38,392 nucleotides of DNA, from NCBI GenBank assembly GCA_023461275.1, contig JAEYMI010000009.1:1-38392 (forward strand), written 5' to 3'. Below, one piece after another: positions 15,942-23,673 of this stretch. This DNA comes from Actinomycetes bacterium (GTDB taxonomy: Bacteria; Actinomycetota; Actinomycetes; Mycobacteriales; Mycobacteriaceae). Position numbers and translations under genes: made by a program. Below the pieces are notes generated by a model. The model was not told where the DNA came from and made no database searches. It saw only the letters and a list, made by a program, of their open reading frames with translations. Within the stretch, counting starts at the first letter, position 1, and each line of letters opens with the position of its first letter.

Positions 15942-17074
15942 GCAACGACGTGGCCGTGTGGGGCGTGGGGACATCGAACTTCGGCGTGATGTCGGATCGT
16001 CGGGTGGAATCCTTGGCCTGGCAGGCGGTGTCGGAGGCGATCACCGACGCAGCTATCGAACCGGGTGACATCGACGCCATCATCGTCGGGTCGGTCTTCG
16101 GTCCGCCGGGTGTGGCGACTCGTATCCAGCGTGGCCTCGGGATCGGTGCGATCCCGATGTGGACCATCGAGAATGCCTGTGCCAGTGGTACAAGTGCCTA
16201 TCACGAAGCCGTCACCGCGGTCACGCAGGGCCGGTTCCGGTGTGTGTTGGTGATCGGCGTCGACCAGATGTCGACGCTGTTCACCGGCGCCATCGTGCCC
16301 GAGGCCACCGATCCCGAAGGCGCCACCGGTCTGCCCCTGCCCGGGTTGTACGCGTTGACCGCCGCCCGCTACATGGATGTGCACGGGCTCACCCTCGAAC
16401 AGCTCGCGGCCGTCGCGGTGAAGAACAAGACCAACGGCATCGACAATCCCCGAGCGCATCTGCGCCGCGAACCACCCACCATCGACGACGTACTCGCGTC
16501 CCGTCCGATCGCCGACCCGCTGACCATGCTGCAGTGTTGCCCGACCACCGACGGAGCCGGTGCGCTCATCGTCGGCGCCGGACGACGTTCCGGCCGTGAC
16601 GTTCTCGTCGAATCATCGGCAATGGTGTCGGGACGGCCGTGGGATCAGCGGCACGACGACGTATGGGGTTTCTCCTGCGTCCGCCGCGCCGGCGAGCAGG
16701 CACTGCGCGATGCCAACCGGCTGATCAGTGAGATCGACCTCTTCGAGGTGCACGACGCGTTCACCATCGGCGAGATCACCACCCTCGAAGCGCTCGGCGT
16801 CGCCGACGTAGGCAAGGGCGGCGACCTCGCGGTATCCGGACACACCGCCAGAAGCGGTGCGCAGCCGGTCAATCCGAGCGGCGGACTGCTGTCGCGCGGA
16901 CACCCCCTCGGAGCGACCGGCACCGCACAGCTTGCCGAGATCGTCTGGCAGCTCCGTGGCGACGCACAGGCCCGTCAGGTCGCGCGGCACCGCGTCGGCA
17001 TGGTGGAGACCATGGGCGGTGGCGCCGCCGGAATGGACGGAAACGCGTGTGTCGTAACGGTTCTGTCGGTCTGA
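15938..17074 (+). CDS. SCP2-type thiolase
   Basis: A 378-residue thiolase-fold protein, with Cys81 in ENACASGTSA as the nucleophile, EVHDAFTIGE for the substrate-positioning histidine and GGLLSRGHPLGATG for the second active-site histidine. All catalytic residues are present, unlike the inactive lipid-transfer members. The expected reaction is CoA-dependent cleavage of a beta-ketoacyl-CoA, or the reverse or an aldol variant, with the DUF35 partner encoded immediately before it. As the last overlapping gene of the operon, it fits as the final step after carboxylation and CoA ligation. Confidence 0.9.
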   Translation: MSNDVAVWGVGTSNFGVMSDRRVESLAWQAVSEAITDAAIEPGDIDAIIVGSVFGPPGVATRIQRGLGIGAIPMWTIENACASGTSAYHEAVTAVTQGRFRCVLVIGVDQMSTLFTGAIVPEATDPEGATGLPLPGLYALTAARYMDVHGLTLEQLAAVAVKNKTNGIDNPRAHLRREPPTIDDVLASRPIADPLTMLQCCPTTDGAGALIVGAGRRSGRDVLVESSAMVSGRPWDQRHDDVWGFSCVRRAGEQALRDANRLISEIDLFEVHDAFTIGEITTLEALGVADVGKGGDLAVSGHTARSGAQPVNPSGGLLSRGHPLGATGTAQLAEIVWQLRGDAQARQVARHRVGMVETMGGGAAGMDGNACVVTVLSV

Positions 17075-17108
17075 CCCATCACCTACCCGCGATCTGTAGA
17101 GGAACAAG

Positions 17109-18308
17109 ATGACAAACACTCACGTATCCGGATCGATCGGATCTCAGTCGATTCGTGGACCGGAAACGCTGTTGGGCTTTCGACCGGTGTCCGGGCTCCG
17201 GACCGGGGACGGGCACGTCGTGGCCGATGGGCGGCTTTTCCGCAGTGCCACGCCACAATTCACCAGCGCAGCGGAAGCCGCCACGCTCGTGGCGGACACC
17301 GGACTGGCCCAGGTTATAGATCTGCGCCTTGATACCGAGTCCAGGATCGAGGGAAGCGGCGGATTGGAGGGTACCGGGGTGTCGATGACGAACATTCCGT
17401 TGGCGATCCGGGAGCCGGTGGCGGCCGGATCGTCGGTGGCGCCGATGACGGCCACCGATCCACTGGTCGGCACTTATCTCGAGTATCTGGGCGCGCGTCA
17501 GGCATTTCCGGCCATTGTCGACACCCTTCTCGCCGGTGGCGTTGATCAGGCTCGAGGCGGATTGCCGGCGCTGATCCACTGCACCGTCGGCAAGGATCGC
17601 ACCGGTGTGGTCGTCGGACTGTTGCTCGACGCGATCGGCGTGCTCCGCCATGACATCGGAGTCGACTACGTCGCGCGTAGCGAAGATGTGCCGGCGATGA
17701 TGGGCCGCCTCGTCGAGATGCAGACCTTCGGTGACGCGGTGAAAGTTTATCCGCCGCAGGCATATCAGGCCGATCCGGCCACGATGCTACGGTTCCTCGC
17801 CTGGATGGACATCGAACACGGCGGCGCGCGGAAATGGCTCGAGTCCGTAGGGGTCACCGACGTGCAGTTAACGCAACTGGCCGAACGACTGCTGTTGCCG
17901 GACAACGGACCTCAGGTGACGCAGATCCTGCGTTCGGCGGTGTTGCCGGCCACCGCCGACGAGGTGTGGGCGCTCGTCGGCGACACCGCCGGTGTGCACA
18001 GGTGGGTGCCGGGCCTCGCCGACACGACCGTCGACGGGGACGTGCGAACCGCCACCTTCGACGACGGGGGTAAGGCGCACGAGCTGATCGTCGCGCACGA
18101 CAATGACGGTCGGTCCTACACCTACCGCTACCTCGACGGCCCGATCCCGTTGGACGCCTACGAATCCACCGTCACCGTCGGGCCGGAGCTCGACGGTGAC
18201 GGCAGTTTGGTGGTGTGGAATGCGACCCTGCAGGCATCCCCGGAAATCGTGTCCGCCGTCGAAGGGTTGTACGACGCGGGGATCGGGCGCCTGCGCGAGT
18301 TGTTCTGA
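17109..18308 (+). CDS. Tyrosine-phosphatase-like domain fused to SRPBCC domain
   Basis: A 399-residue protein. Residues 15-250 form an MptpB-like phosphatase domain with the P-loop HCTVGKDRTG (Cys158, Arg164) and an upstream DLR (Asp71). Residues about 255-399 look like an SRPBCC/polyketide-cyclase hydrophobic-ligand domain (ILRSAVLPATADEVWALVGDTAGVHRWVPGL). The ATG has AGAGGAACAAG before it and lies 34 bases after the thiolase, so it is probably the last gene of the operon. In a pathway thought to involve a phosphorylated organic intermediate, a small-molecule phosphatase that binds a hydrophobic ligand is an attractive idea. Protein-tyrosine or phosphoinositide phosphatase activity is the alternative. 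Confidence 0.8.
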   Translation: MTNTHVSGSIGSQSIRGPETLLGFRPVSGLRTGDGHVVADGRLFRSATPQFTSAAEAATLVADTGLAQVIDLRLDTESRIEGSGGLEGTGVSMTNIPLAIREPVAAGSSVAPMTATDPLVGTYLEYLGARQAFPAIVDTLLAGGVDQARGGLPALIHCTVGKDRTGVVVGLLLDAIGVLRHDIGVDYVARSEDVPAMMGRLVEMQTFGDAVKVYPPQAYQADPATMLRFLAWMDIEHGGARKWLESVGVTDVQLTQLAERLLLPDNGPQVTQILRSAVLPATADEVWALVGDTAGVHRWVPGLADTTVDGDVRTATFDDGGKAHELIVAHDNDGRSYTYRYLDGPIPLDAYESTVTVGPELDGDGSLVVWNATLQASPEIVSAVEGLYDAGIGRLRELF

Positions 18309-18310
18309 GC

Positions 18311-18420
18311 GGCTGGTGGTTTCGATACGGCCCCCTCGCTGGCGCTTCGGGTCCTACTCAGCCAGCATGAGGTCACGCTGATCGAGTAGGCCCCGAGCGG
18401 AGCGAGGGGCCGTATCGAGA
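18311..18420. repeat. Inverted pair of REP-like elements, probable bidirectional terminator
   Basis: Between two convergent genes, 18320-18366 (starting TTTCGATACGGCCCC) and 18377-18420 (GCTGATCGAGTAGGCCCC, ending GGGGCCGTATCGAGA) are diverged inverted copies of one element. The second contains a strong hairpin (GGCCCC, then GAGCGGAGCGA, then GGGGCC). Similar copies occur at 23517-23622 and 38225-38264. The position suggests termination for both flanking genes; the family resembles dispersed intergenic palindromes of Gordonia-like genomes. Confidence 0.7.
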
Positions 18421-19176
18421 TCACACCAGGGAAGCGGTGAGCCCTCCGTCGAGGACGTAGTGACTTCCGGTCACCCAACCCGCACGATCAGACGCGAGGA
18501 AGCATGCCACCTCGGCGACGTCGTCGACGGTGCCCAGACGTCCCTGCTTGGCTGCGACGAGGTCGCCGAACGGTACGGCGGTCGCTGCCTCGAAGTCCGG
18601 GGCCAAGCGGTCGACCATCGTCGTATCGGCGAAGCCGGGACACACCGCGTTGACGCGTACGCCGGTGGGCCGGAGTTCAACTGCGGCAACGCGGGTCAGC
18701 TGGATGAGAGCTGCTTTGGTGGCGCAGTACGAACCGAGGAGCGGGCTGCCACCGATTCCGGCGATGGACGCGATGTTGACGATGTTGCCCTTGCTGGCGA
18801 CCAACGCCGGGGTCGCGGCCTTCGTAGCGATAAACGGTCCACGCACATTCACCGCCCAGATCTTGTCGAAGCTGGCAGTCGATTGCTCCACCAACGGTGA
18901 CGCGACCTCGATGCCGGCGTTGTTGACCAGGACGTCGAGTCCGCCCAGCAGATCCGCCGCGGCATTGACCGCGGCGATGACGCTGTCCTCGTCGGTGACG
19001 TCGCAGTTGGCCACTCCCTCCGCACCGAGTTCTTGCGCGGTGACCTTGGCTGCCTCGACGTCGATGTCGCTGATGACGACACGTGCGCCTCGACTGATCG
19101 CAAGGGCGGCTATTCCGCGGCCGATTCCGCCTGCGGATCCGGTGATGAAGAATCGCTTACCGGCCAGTTCCGTCAT
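18421..19176 (-). CDS. SDR-family NAD(P)-dependent dehydrogenase
   Basis: A 251-residue classical short-chain dehydrogenase. It has TGSAGGIGRG for cofactor binding, NNAG, the catalytic serine in NIASIAG and YxxxK (SYCATKAA), with the C-terminus DGGLTASLV. An Asp after the second strand (VVISDID) suggests NAD preference. The ATG at 19174-19176 has GGGGAAG at about 9 bases. The start lies 41 bases after the DUF3556 gene on the same strand, so the two are probably one transcript. It is a paralogue of the SDR at 22731-23501. A natural role would be oxidation of a secondary alcohol to the ketone that feeds the carboxylating pathway (inferred). Confidence 0.9.
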   Translation of the reverse strand: MTELAGKRFFITGSAGGIGRGIAALAISRGARVVISDIDVEAAKVTAQELGAEGVANCDVTDEDSVIAAVNAAADLLGGLDVLVNNAGIEVASPLVEQSTASFDKIWAVNVRGPFIATKAATPALVASKGNIVNIASIAGIGGSPLLGSYCATKAALIQLTRVAAVELRPTGVRVNAVCPGFADTTMVDRLAPDFEAATAVPFGDLVAAKQGRLGTVDDVAEVACFLASDRAGWVTGSHYVLDGGLTASLV

Positions 19177-19217
19177 GATTGTCTTCCCCTTTCGTCGGTG
19201 AAGAGTGAAAGCGGTTG

Positions 19218-21029
19218 CTATGCGGGTGTTTGCGAGGTGGTGGTGCCGCTGACGTCGGCGGCGCTCCAATGCACCCGGGTGGGGATTGGGCCGTTGGGCA
19301 GCCATGGCTGTTCTGCGACCGCGTCGGTCACCGTCCACTCGCCCGTTTCGATGACACCCCGCGCGGCATCGATCACCTTGTACTGCTGGGTCTTCTTGTT
19401 GATCGGCTGCGACTCCACCCACACCACGAGGAATTCACCCGGGGCGAAGTTGCAGCGCTTCTGGATCGCGCGAATCAGCGACTCGTCGTGTAGGTGGCCG
19501 TCACCGAAGTTGAATCCGATGATCGAGTTGCAGGCGAACTCGCCCTCGCGAATGGTCCACGAGTCGATGTCCGGGATGTGGCGCAGCAACTGCGAGAACA
19601 GGCCACGACCCTGGCTGTGCATCGAGCGCCAGCCGATGGTCTGCTGCATCGTGATCTCGGCGACCTCGGGCGGATAGCCCATGGCTTCGAGCTGACGAAC
19701 CTGGTTGCGGGTCGGCCGGATGATCGCGTCGAGCTTGTCCTCGGTACCCGGAGCAAAGGCCCACAGGGCCGACGCCCAGTTGCCGGCGTACTGACGCATC
19801 GACGGGGTGAACGCCACCAGATCGGGACGCAGGTTGCCCAGGACCGGGAAGAAGAACAGGCACACCAGCGCGGCAATGACGAACCACGGTGTTGCGTCGA
19901 ACACCGAGAAGCCCTGTGACGCAGGGTATCCGATGAACAGGAAGACGGCGGTGTAGGCGAACAGGAGGTTCCATTCCAGCGGTACGGCGAGAGGGAACGT
20001 CGAGACGATGAACATGTGGAATCCCACCATCACGATGACGCCGATCACGGTGACCCAAAGGTTGGTGGAGAACAGCAGCACAATCGGCACCGCGATCTCG
20101 ACGGTGGTACCCAGCACGTGGGCGACCATCTTGGCCGTCGTCGAGGGCCGAATGTCGTTGGGGAAGTTGCGATAGTGCGCGCGGCGCAGCCAACGAGTGG
20201 GGATGCAGGGGCTGTTGGAGACCATCGGCGGAACGACGTTGGCGAAGTGGTGGCCGAACTTGGACACTCCGGCACCGACCCACACCGAGACGATCAACAG
20301 CTTGAGTCCGACGATCATGTCGACGACACCGTTGGCGCCCAGTAGACCCACCAGACCGAACAGGATGATGGCGGGGCCGTACTGTTCGGCGCGGGCCGCG
20401 ATGAAGATCGTCTTGTCGCGAAGTCCGAGCAGGATGGTCAAGATCACCGGAACAACGACGAGGCGCGGATCCACCAGTCCGCCAACGGTGTCGGGCAGTG
20501 TCTGCGTGAGCGCGGTGAAGCTGATGCCGGGAAGGATCACCGGAATGAACAGCGACACCAGGAGCAGAACGTACATCGCGACGTCGAGCGGCGTGCGCGC
20601 ATCCCCTCGGGTGAGCGGGACCTTGCCCGGCCACGGTGGCATCCGGATGGTGCCGACTCTGGCCCAGAACAGGACTCCGCCGGTCATCGGCTTGAACTTG
20701 CCGGCGATCGGTCCCCAGGACCCGGCGATACCGAGGGTCTCGAGGAACATCGTCCAGAACACCAGCTTCTGGTAGACGATCGGCTCGTCCCACCACTGGC
20801 CCACCTGCCACGGCATACCGACGCCACTGGAGGTGAGTGTGACCAGCGTCAAACCGAGCCCCAGGTATACGACCAGGAGCTTGACGACGTAGGTGGTCGG
20901 AATCATCTTGGGTGATCCGAAACCATAGTCGACCCAGTGGAGGGCAAGGGTTTTCACTCGTTCCATCAAAGGTCGGTCGAGAAAAGTCTCGAGATCGACC
21001 GGTGGGAACTGACCGGTTTTGAATCCCAT
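19218..21029 (-). CDS. DUF3556-type multi-pass membrane protein
   Basis: A 603-residue integral membrane protein with about nine to ten hydrophobic segments between residues 45 and 410 and a soluble C-terminal part of about 190 residues. It resembles the DUF3556 family of mycolic-acid bacteria; GAGVSKFGHHFANV and the cysteine-containing SNSPCIP segment are distinctive and rich in conserved-looking His and Pro. No transporter signature is seen. The ATG at 21027-21029 has only a weak ribosome site (AAGAAAG). It precedes the SDR gene in a two-gene unit, downstream of the tandem palindromes at 21189-21225. Its role is unknown; uptake or membrane-side modification of a hydrophobic substrate is possible. 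Confidence 0.75.
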   Translation of the reverse strand: MGFKTGQFPPVDLETFLDRPLMERVKTLALHWVDYGFGSPKMIPTTYVVKLLVVYLGLGLTLVTLTSSGVGMPWQVGQWWDEPIVYQKLVFWTMFLETLGIAGSWGPIAGKFKPMTGGVLFWARVGTIRMPPWPGKVPLTRGDARTPLDVAMYVLLLVSLFIPVILPGISFTALTQTLPDTVGGLVDPRLVVVPVILTILLGLRDKTIFIAARAEQYGPAIILFGLVGLLGANGVVDMIVGLKLLIVSVWVGAGVSKFGHHFANVVPPMVSNSPCIPTRWLRRAHYRNFPNDIRPSTTAKMVAHVLGTTVEIAVPIVLLFSTNLWVTVIGVIVMVGFHMFIVSTFPLAVPLEWNLLFAYTAVFLFIGYPASQGFSVFDATPWFVIAALVCLFFFPVLGNLRPDLVAFTPSMRQYAGNWASALWAFAPGTEDKLDAIIRPTRNQVRQLEAMGYPPEVAEITMQQTIGWRSMHSQGRGLFSQLLRHIPDIDSWTIREGEFACNSIIGFNFGDGHLHDESLIRAIQKRCNFAPGEFLVVWVESQPINKKTQQYKVIDAARGVIETGEWTVTDAVAEQPWLPNGPIPTRVHWSAADVSGTTTSQTPA

Positions 21030-21188
21030 GGTGTGGCTGCTTTCTTGGTGCGTGGACGCCGACCGAAAGACGAATCGCCTCCGGTGACAATCGATGGACG
21101 CAAGGGCATGACCGGGGTGGACCGCCGATCATGCCCTGCACCACAAAAAGCTACGAGTGTGTTGTGCGTTACCCCATGGGTTGATGAC

Positions 21189-21225
21189 ATGAGATGTGCA
21201 TCTCATTTTGTGACGGTGTCACAAA
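21189..21225. promoter_or_regulatory. Two adjacent perfect palindromes
   Basis: ATGAGATG-TG-CATCTCAT (21189-21206) abuts TTTGTGAC-GGT-GTCACAAA (21207-21225). Both have 8-bp perfect arms. They lie between the PucR-type gene and the DUF3556 gene on the minus strand, about 160-196 bases upstream of the latter; the second overlaps the end of the regulator gene. They may be operator sites for the DUF3556-SDR unit or a double hairpin terminating the regulator transcript. The sequence does not decide. Confidence 0.6.
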
Positions 21226-22520
21226 GTGGCGTCGGGTCCTGATCCGGCCAGGACGAGTGACCCCAACCAGTGGCAGGCCGTCAGTGCCACTTCTACCGCA
21301 AGTCGGTCGGTTGCCAACGGTCTCGGCAGCAGTTTCTCGGCATTGTCTACGCGATAGCGAATCGAGTTCTTGTGCATCGTCATCTCGGCGGCCGCGGCAG
21401 ACAGGCTGCCCGCGTGGTGAAGATAGATCCGCAGTGTTTCGCGCAGCCGCTCGGCATGCTGGGTGTCGGCGGACAGTTTGGCACCCAGGACGGTGGTGAT
21501 CCAGGCCTGCAACGTGGCGGGGTCACGAGAACACAGGTCCACCACTGCCAGACCGGGATTGTCGTACCGTTCGATCGGGCGTCCGCGGCGTCCGAGAACT
21601 GCGACGTGCCGCACTCTTTCGGCCTCGCGGTGCGATCGCACGAAACCGGCCACCCCTGCCGCGGGGGTTCCGACGGCGAGCAACGGCGAATCGTCGTTGC
21701 GGGGTGCCGAAGCCAGTTCATCGAGGATCGACGACACCTCGATGCCCGGCGGAATGTGAATCCACCCCCATGCGGTCGCGCCATCACGGCCCACCACCAG
21801 CGGGGCAATGGGGCTGTGCAAAGCGGTGGCGAGCGCGCGGATCGAGGTGGTGAACCGACGCAGCCGATCGTCCCGGGTTGCGGTCTCATCGGCCCAGGCG
21901 ACGACGGCCAGATGCTGACCCGCTAATCGATAACCCGTCACGCGCTCCGCCGCGTCGACCGGCCCGCTGCCGGAGAGGACGTCCAGCACCGCGTCGAGAC
22001 GAGCGTTCTCGCGATCGGCAAGCCAGGACTCGCGTTCGGTTTCATAGACCGCGACGACTCGCTGGGAGATCCAGTCGATGTAGTCGAATACCGAGTTCAC
22101 GATGATCTCGTGGGCGCGCACGCGTACCGCGTCGGAGGTGGTGATCTGCTGGGATTCTTCAAAAGCCCGCTGGAGCAGGAATTGTTGGCCCAGGCGGTAG
22201 GCGCGGACGAGGGCATTGACGGGCACACCCCACTGGGCGAGTCGTCGGGCGTACTCCACCGCGGCGGCCGGCTGCTGGAAGCGATCGCCGCTGATGTCGT
22301 ACTGCAGTGAATGCAGGATCGTATCGACGTTGCCCTCGATGCTCGAGCCGAGCAGATCGATGAGCGACGGCTCGTGGCTGAGTTCTTCGATGGTGTGCGA
22401 GAGCGCCTCGCGCATCTCGGCGACGAGCGTCACGAGCTCGGCGTTCAGCGACGCCGCGACAGTGGCGACATGCGCGCGTGCGGCGGCCTCATCGGACTGA
22501 CTGGCCGTCTTGGTTGGCAT
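21219..22520 (-). CDS. PucR/CdaR-family transcriptional regulator
   Basis: A 433-residue protein. The N-terminal half (about 10-170) is a helical sensor region as in RsbRD/PucR-type regulators. The middle (about 180-300) resembles a GGDEF-derived PucR domain without catalytic residues. The C-terminal 60 residues are the PucR helix-turn-helix (LRETLRIYLHHAGSLSAAAAEMTMHKNSIRYRVDNAEKLL). The ATG at 22518-22520 has GGAGAGG upstream. It is divergent from the SDR at 22731 (210-bp gap) and upstream of the DUF3556/SDR genes, and probably controls both. Confidence 0.9.
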   Translation of the reverse strand: MPTKTASQSDEAAARAHVATVAASLNAELVTLVAEMREALSHTIEELSHEPSLIDLLGSSIEGNVDTILHSLQYDISGDRFQQPAAAVEYARRLAQWGVPVNALVRAYRLGQQFLLQRAFEESQQITTSDAVRVRAHEIIVNSVFDYIDWISQRVVAVYETERESWLADRENARLDAVLDVLSGSGPVDAAERVTGYRLAGQHLAVVAWADETATRDDRLRRFTTSIRALATALHSPIAPLVVGRDGATAWGWIHIPPGIEVSSILDELASAPRNDDSPLLAVGTPAAGVAGFVRSHREAERVRHVAVLGRRGRPIERYDNPGLAVVDLCSRDPATLQAWITTVLGAKLSADTQHAERLRETLRIYLHHAGSLSAAAAEMTMHKNSIRYRVDNAEKLLPRPLATDRLAVEVALTACHWLGSLVLAGSGPDATL

Positions 22521-22730
22521 TGGACCTCTCCCTACTTCTCCTCCGCCGACTCAGTCGCGCCTTGGTACAAACTCGGATCCATGTTCTGTGACCGCAGCAC
22601 GAAGTCTCAGAGGATAGTAACCCGTAATCTGCGTCACACATCGGTCGCCTCGTGGACTGCGCCGCAGCGTCAGCCCTCGTCCCGACCGAAATCGGAAGTC
22701 CACAATGAATACAGAGGCAGGAAGAATCGC

Positions 22731-23501
22731 ATGACCAATCTCTTGGATGGCAAGGTCGCCATCGTGACCGGCTCGGCAACCGGATTGGGTGCCGCCATCG
22801 CCGAAGCCTTCGCGGCCGAAGGCGCTCGTGTCGTCATCTCCGATATCGACGCCGAACGCGCCGAGAAGACCGCAGCAGGTATCGACGGTGCCATCAGCAT
22901 TCCGGCAGATGTCACCAGCGAGGCCGACGTCCAAGCTCTGGTGGAGCAGACCGTCGAGCAGCTCGGTGGCCTGCACATCATGGTTCCCAACGCCGGAATC
23001 GGCACTCCCCGTGGACTTCTCGAAACTGACCTGGCTGCATGGCGGGCCACGATGAGCGTCAACCTCGACGGCGTGTTCATGTCAATCCGTTATGCCGCAC
23101 CTGCCATCATCGCTTCCGGCGGCGGTTCGATTGTCACGCTCTCATCGATCACCTCCACCGCAGGGTCTGCCCTGCTGGGGCCCTACGCGGCGTCAAAGGC
23201 CGCGGTACGCAACCTCACTGAGACCGCCGCCACGGAACTTCGCCCGCATGGCGTCCGGGTGAATGCGCTGCTGCCCGGCTTCGTGGACACCGAGCTCGTC
23301 ACCGCCGCCGCACCCAAGTTCGAGGCCGCCCTTGGCTTGGGGGCCGGTCAGTTCGATCAGCTCATCGCTCAGAAGCAGGGTCGTTACGGGACTCCCGAGG
23401 AAGTCGCTGCAGCAGCGGTCTTCTTCGCCAGCGAGCAGTCATCCTGGTGCACCGGTTCGAGCCTGATTCTTGACGGTGGATTCACCGGATCGTTGCTCTG
23501 A
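22731..23501 (+). CDS. SDR-family NAD(P)-dependent dehydrogenase
   Basis: A 256-residue classical short-chain dehydrogenase with TGSATGLGAA, NAG (as VPNAG), the catalytic serine in TLSSITS, and YxxxK (PYAASKAA). VVISDID suggests NAD preference. Its C-terminus DGGFTGSLL resembles that of the paralogue at 18421-19176, so the two may act on related substrates or opposite stereoisomers. The ATG follows AGGAAG at 6 bases; the longer upstream frame runs into the divergent regulator and is not used. The gene is followed by REP-like palindromes. Confidence 0.9.
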   Translation: MTNLLDGKVAIVTGSATGLGAAIAEAFAAEGARVVISDIDAERAEKTAAGIDGAISIPADVTSEADVQALVEQTVEQLGGLHIMVPNAGIGTPRGLLETDLAAWRATMSVNLDGVFMSIRYAAPAIIASGGGSIVTLSSITSTAGSALLGPYAASKAAVRNLTETAATELRPHGVRVNALLPGFVDTELVTAAAPKFEAALGLGAGQFDQLIAQKQGRYGTPEEVAAAAVFFASEQSSWCTGSSLILDGGFTGSLL

Positions 23502-23516
23502 GCTTCGTGCGGAGAT

Positions 23517-23660
23517 GCTGATCGAATAGGCGCCGAGCGAAGCGAGGCGCCGTATCGAGATCTGTTGCATGCCAGGTGGTTTCGATACGCTCGCTCCTTC
23601 GTCGCGGGCTGCTCAACCGGCAGGCAGGGAGCTGCTCAACCAGCATGCCGGGTCCTACTG
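23517..23660. repeat. Cluster of REP-like palindromic elements
   Basis: GCTGATCGAATAGGCGCC (23517 on) to CGCCGTATCGAGA (23560) forms a hairpin of GGCGCC / GGCGCC around GAGCGAAGCGA. An inverted copy begins TTTCGATACGCTCGCTCC at 23579, and GCTGCTCAACCAGCATGCC fragments follow to about 23660. It lies between convergent genes (the SDR and pknG) and probably terminates both. It is the same family as 18311-18420. Confidence 0.7.
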
Positions 23661-23673
23661 AACCAACAGTTGA

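Noticed and set aside
5855..17074. Acetone or acetophenone carboxylase operon
   Set aside because: No hydantoinase-like HyuA/HyuB or AcxABC/Apc subunits are present; the carboxylase is biotin-dependent. Only the pathway logic is comparable.
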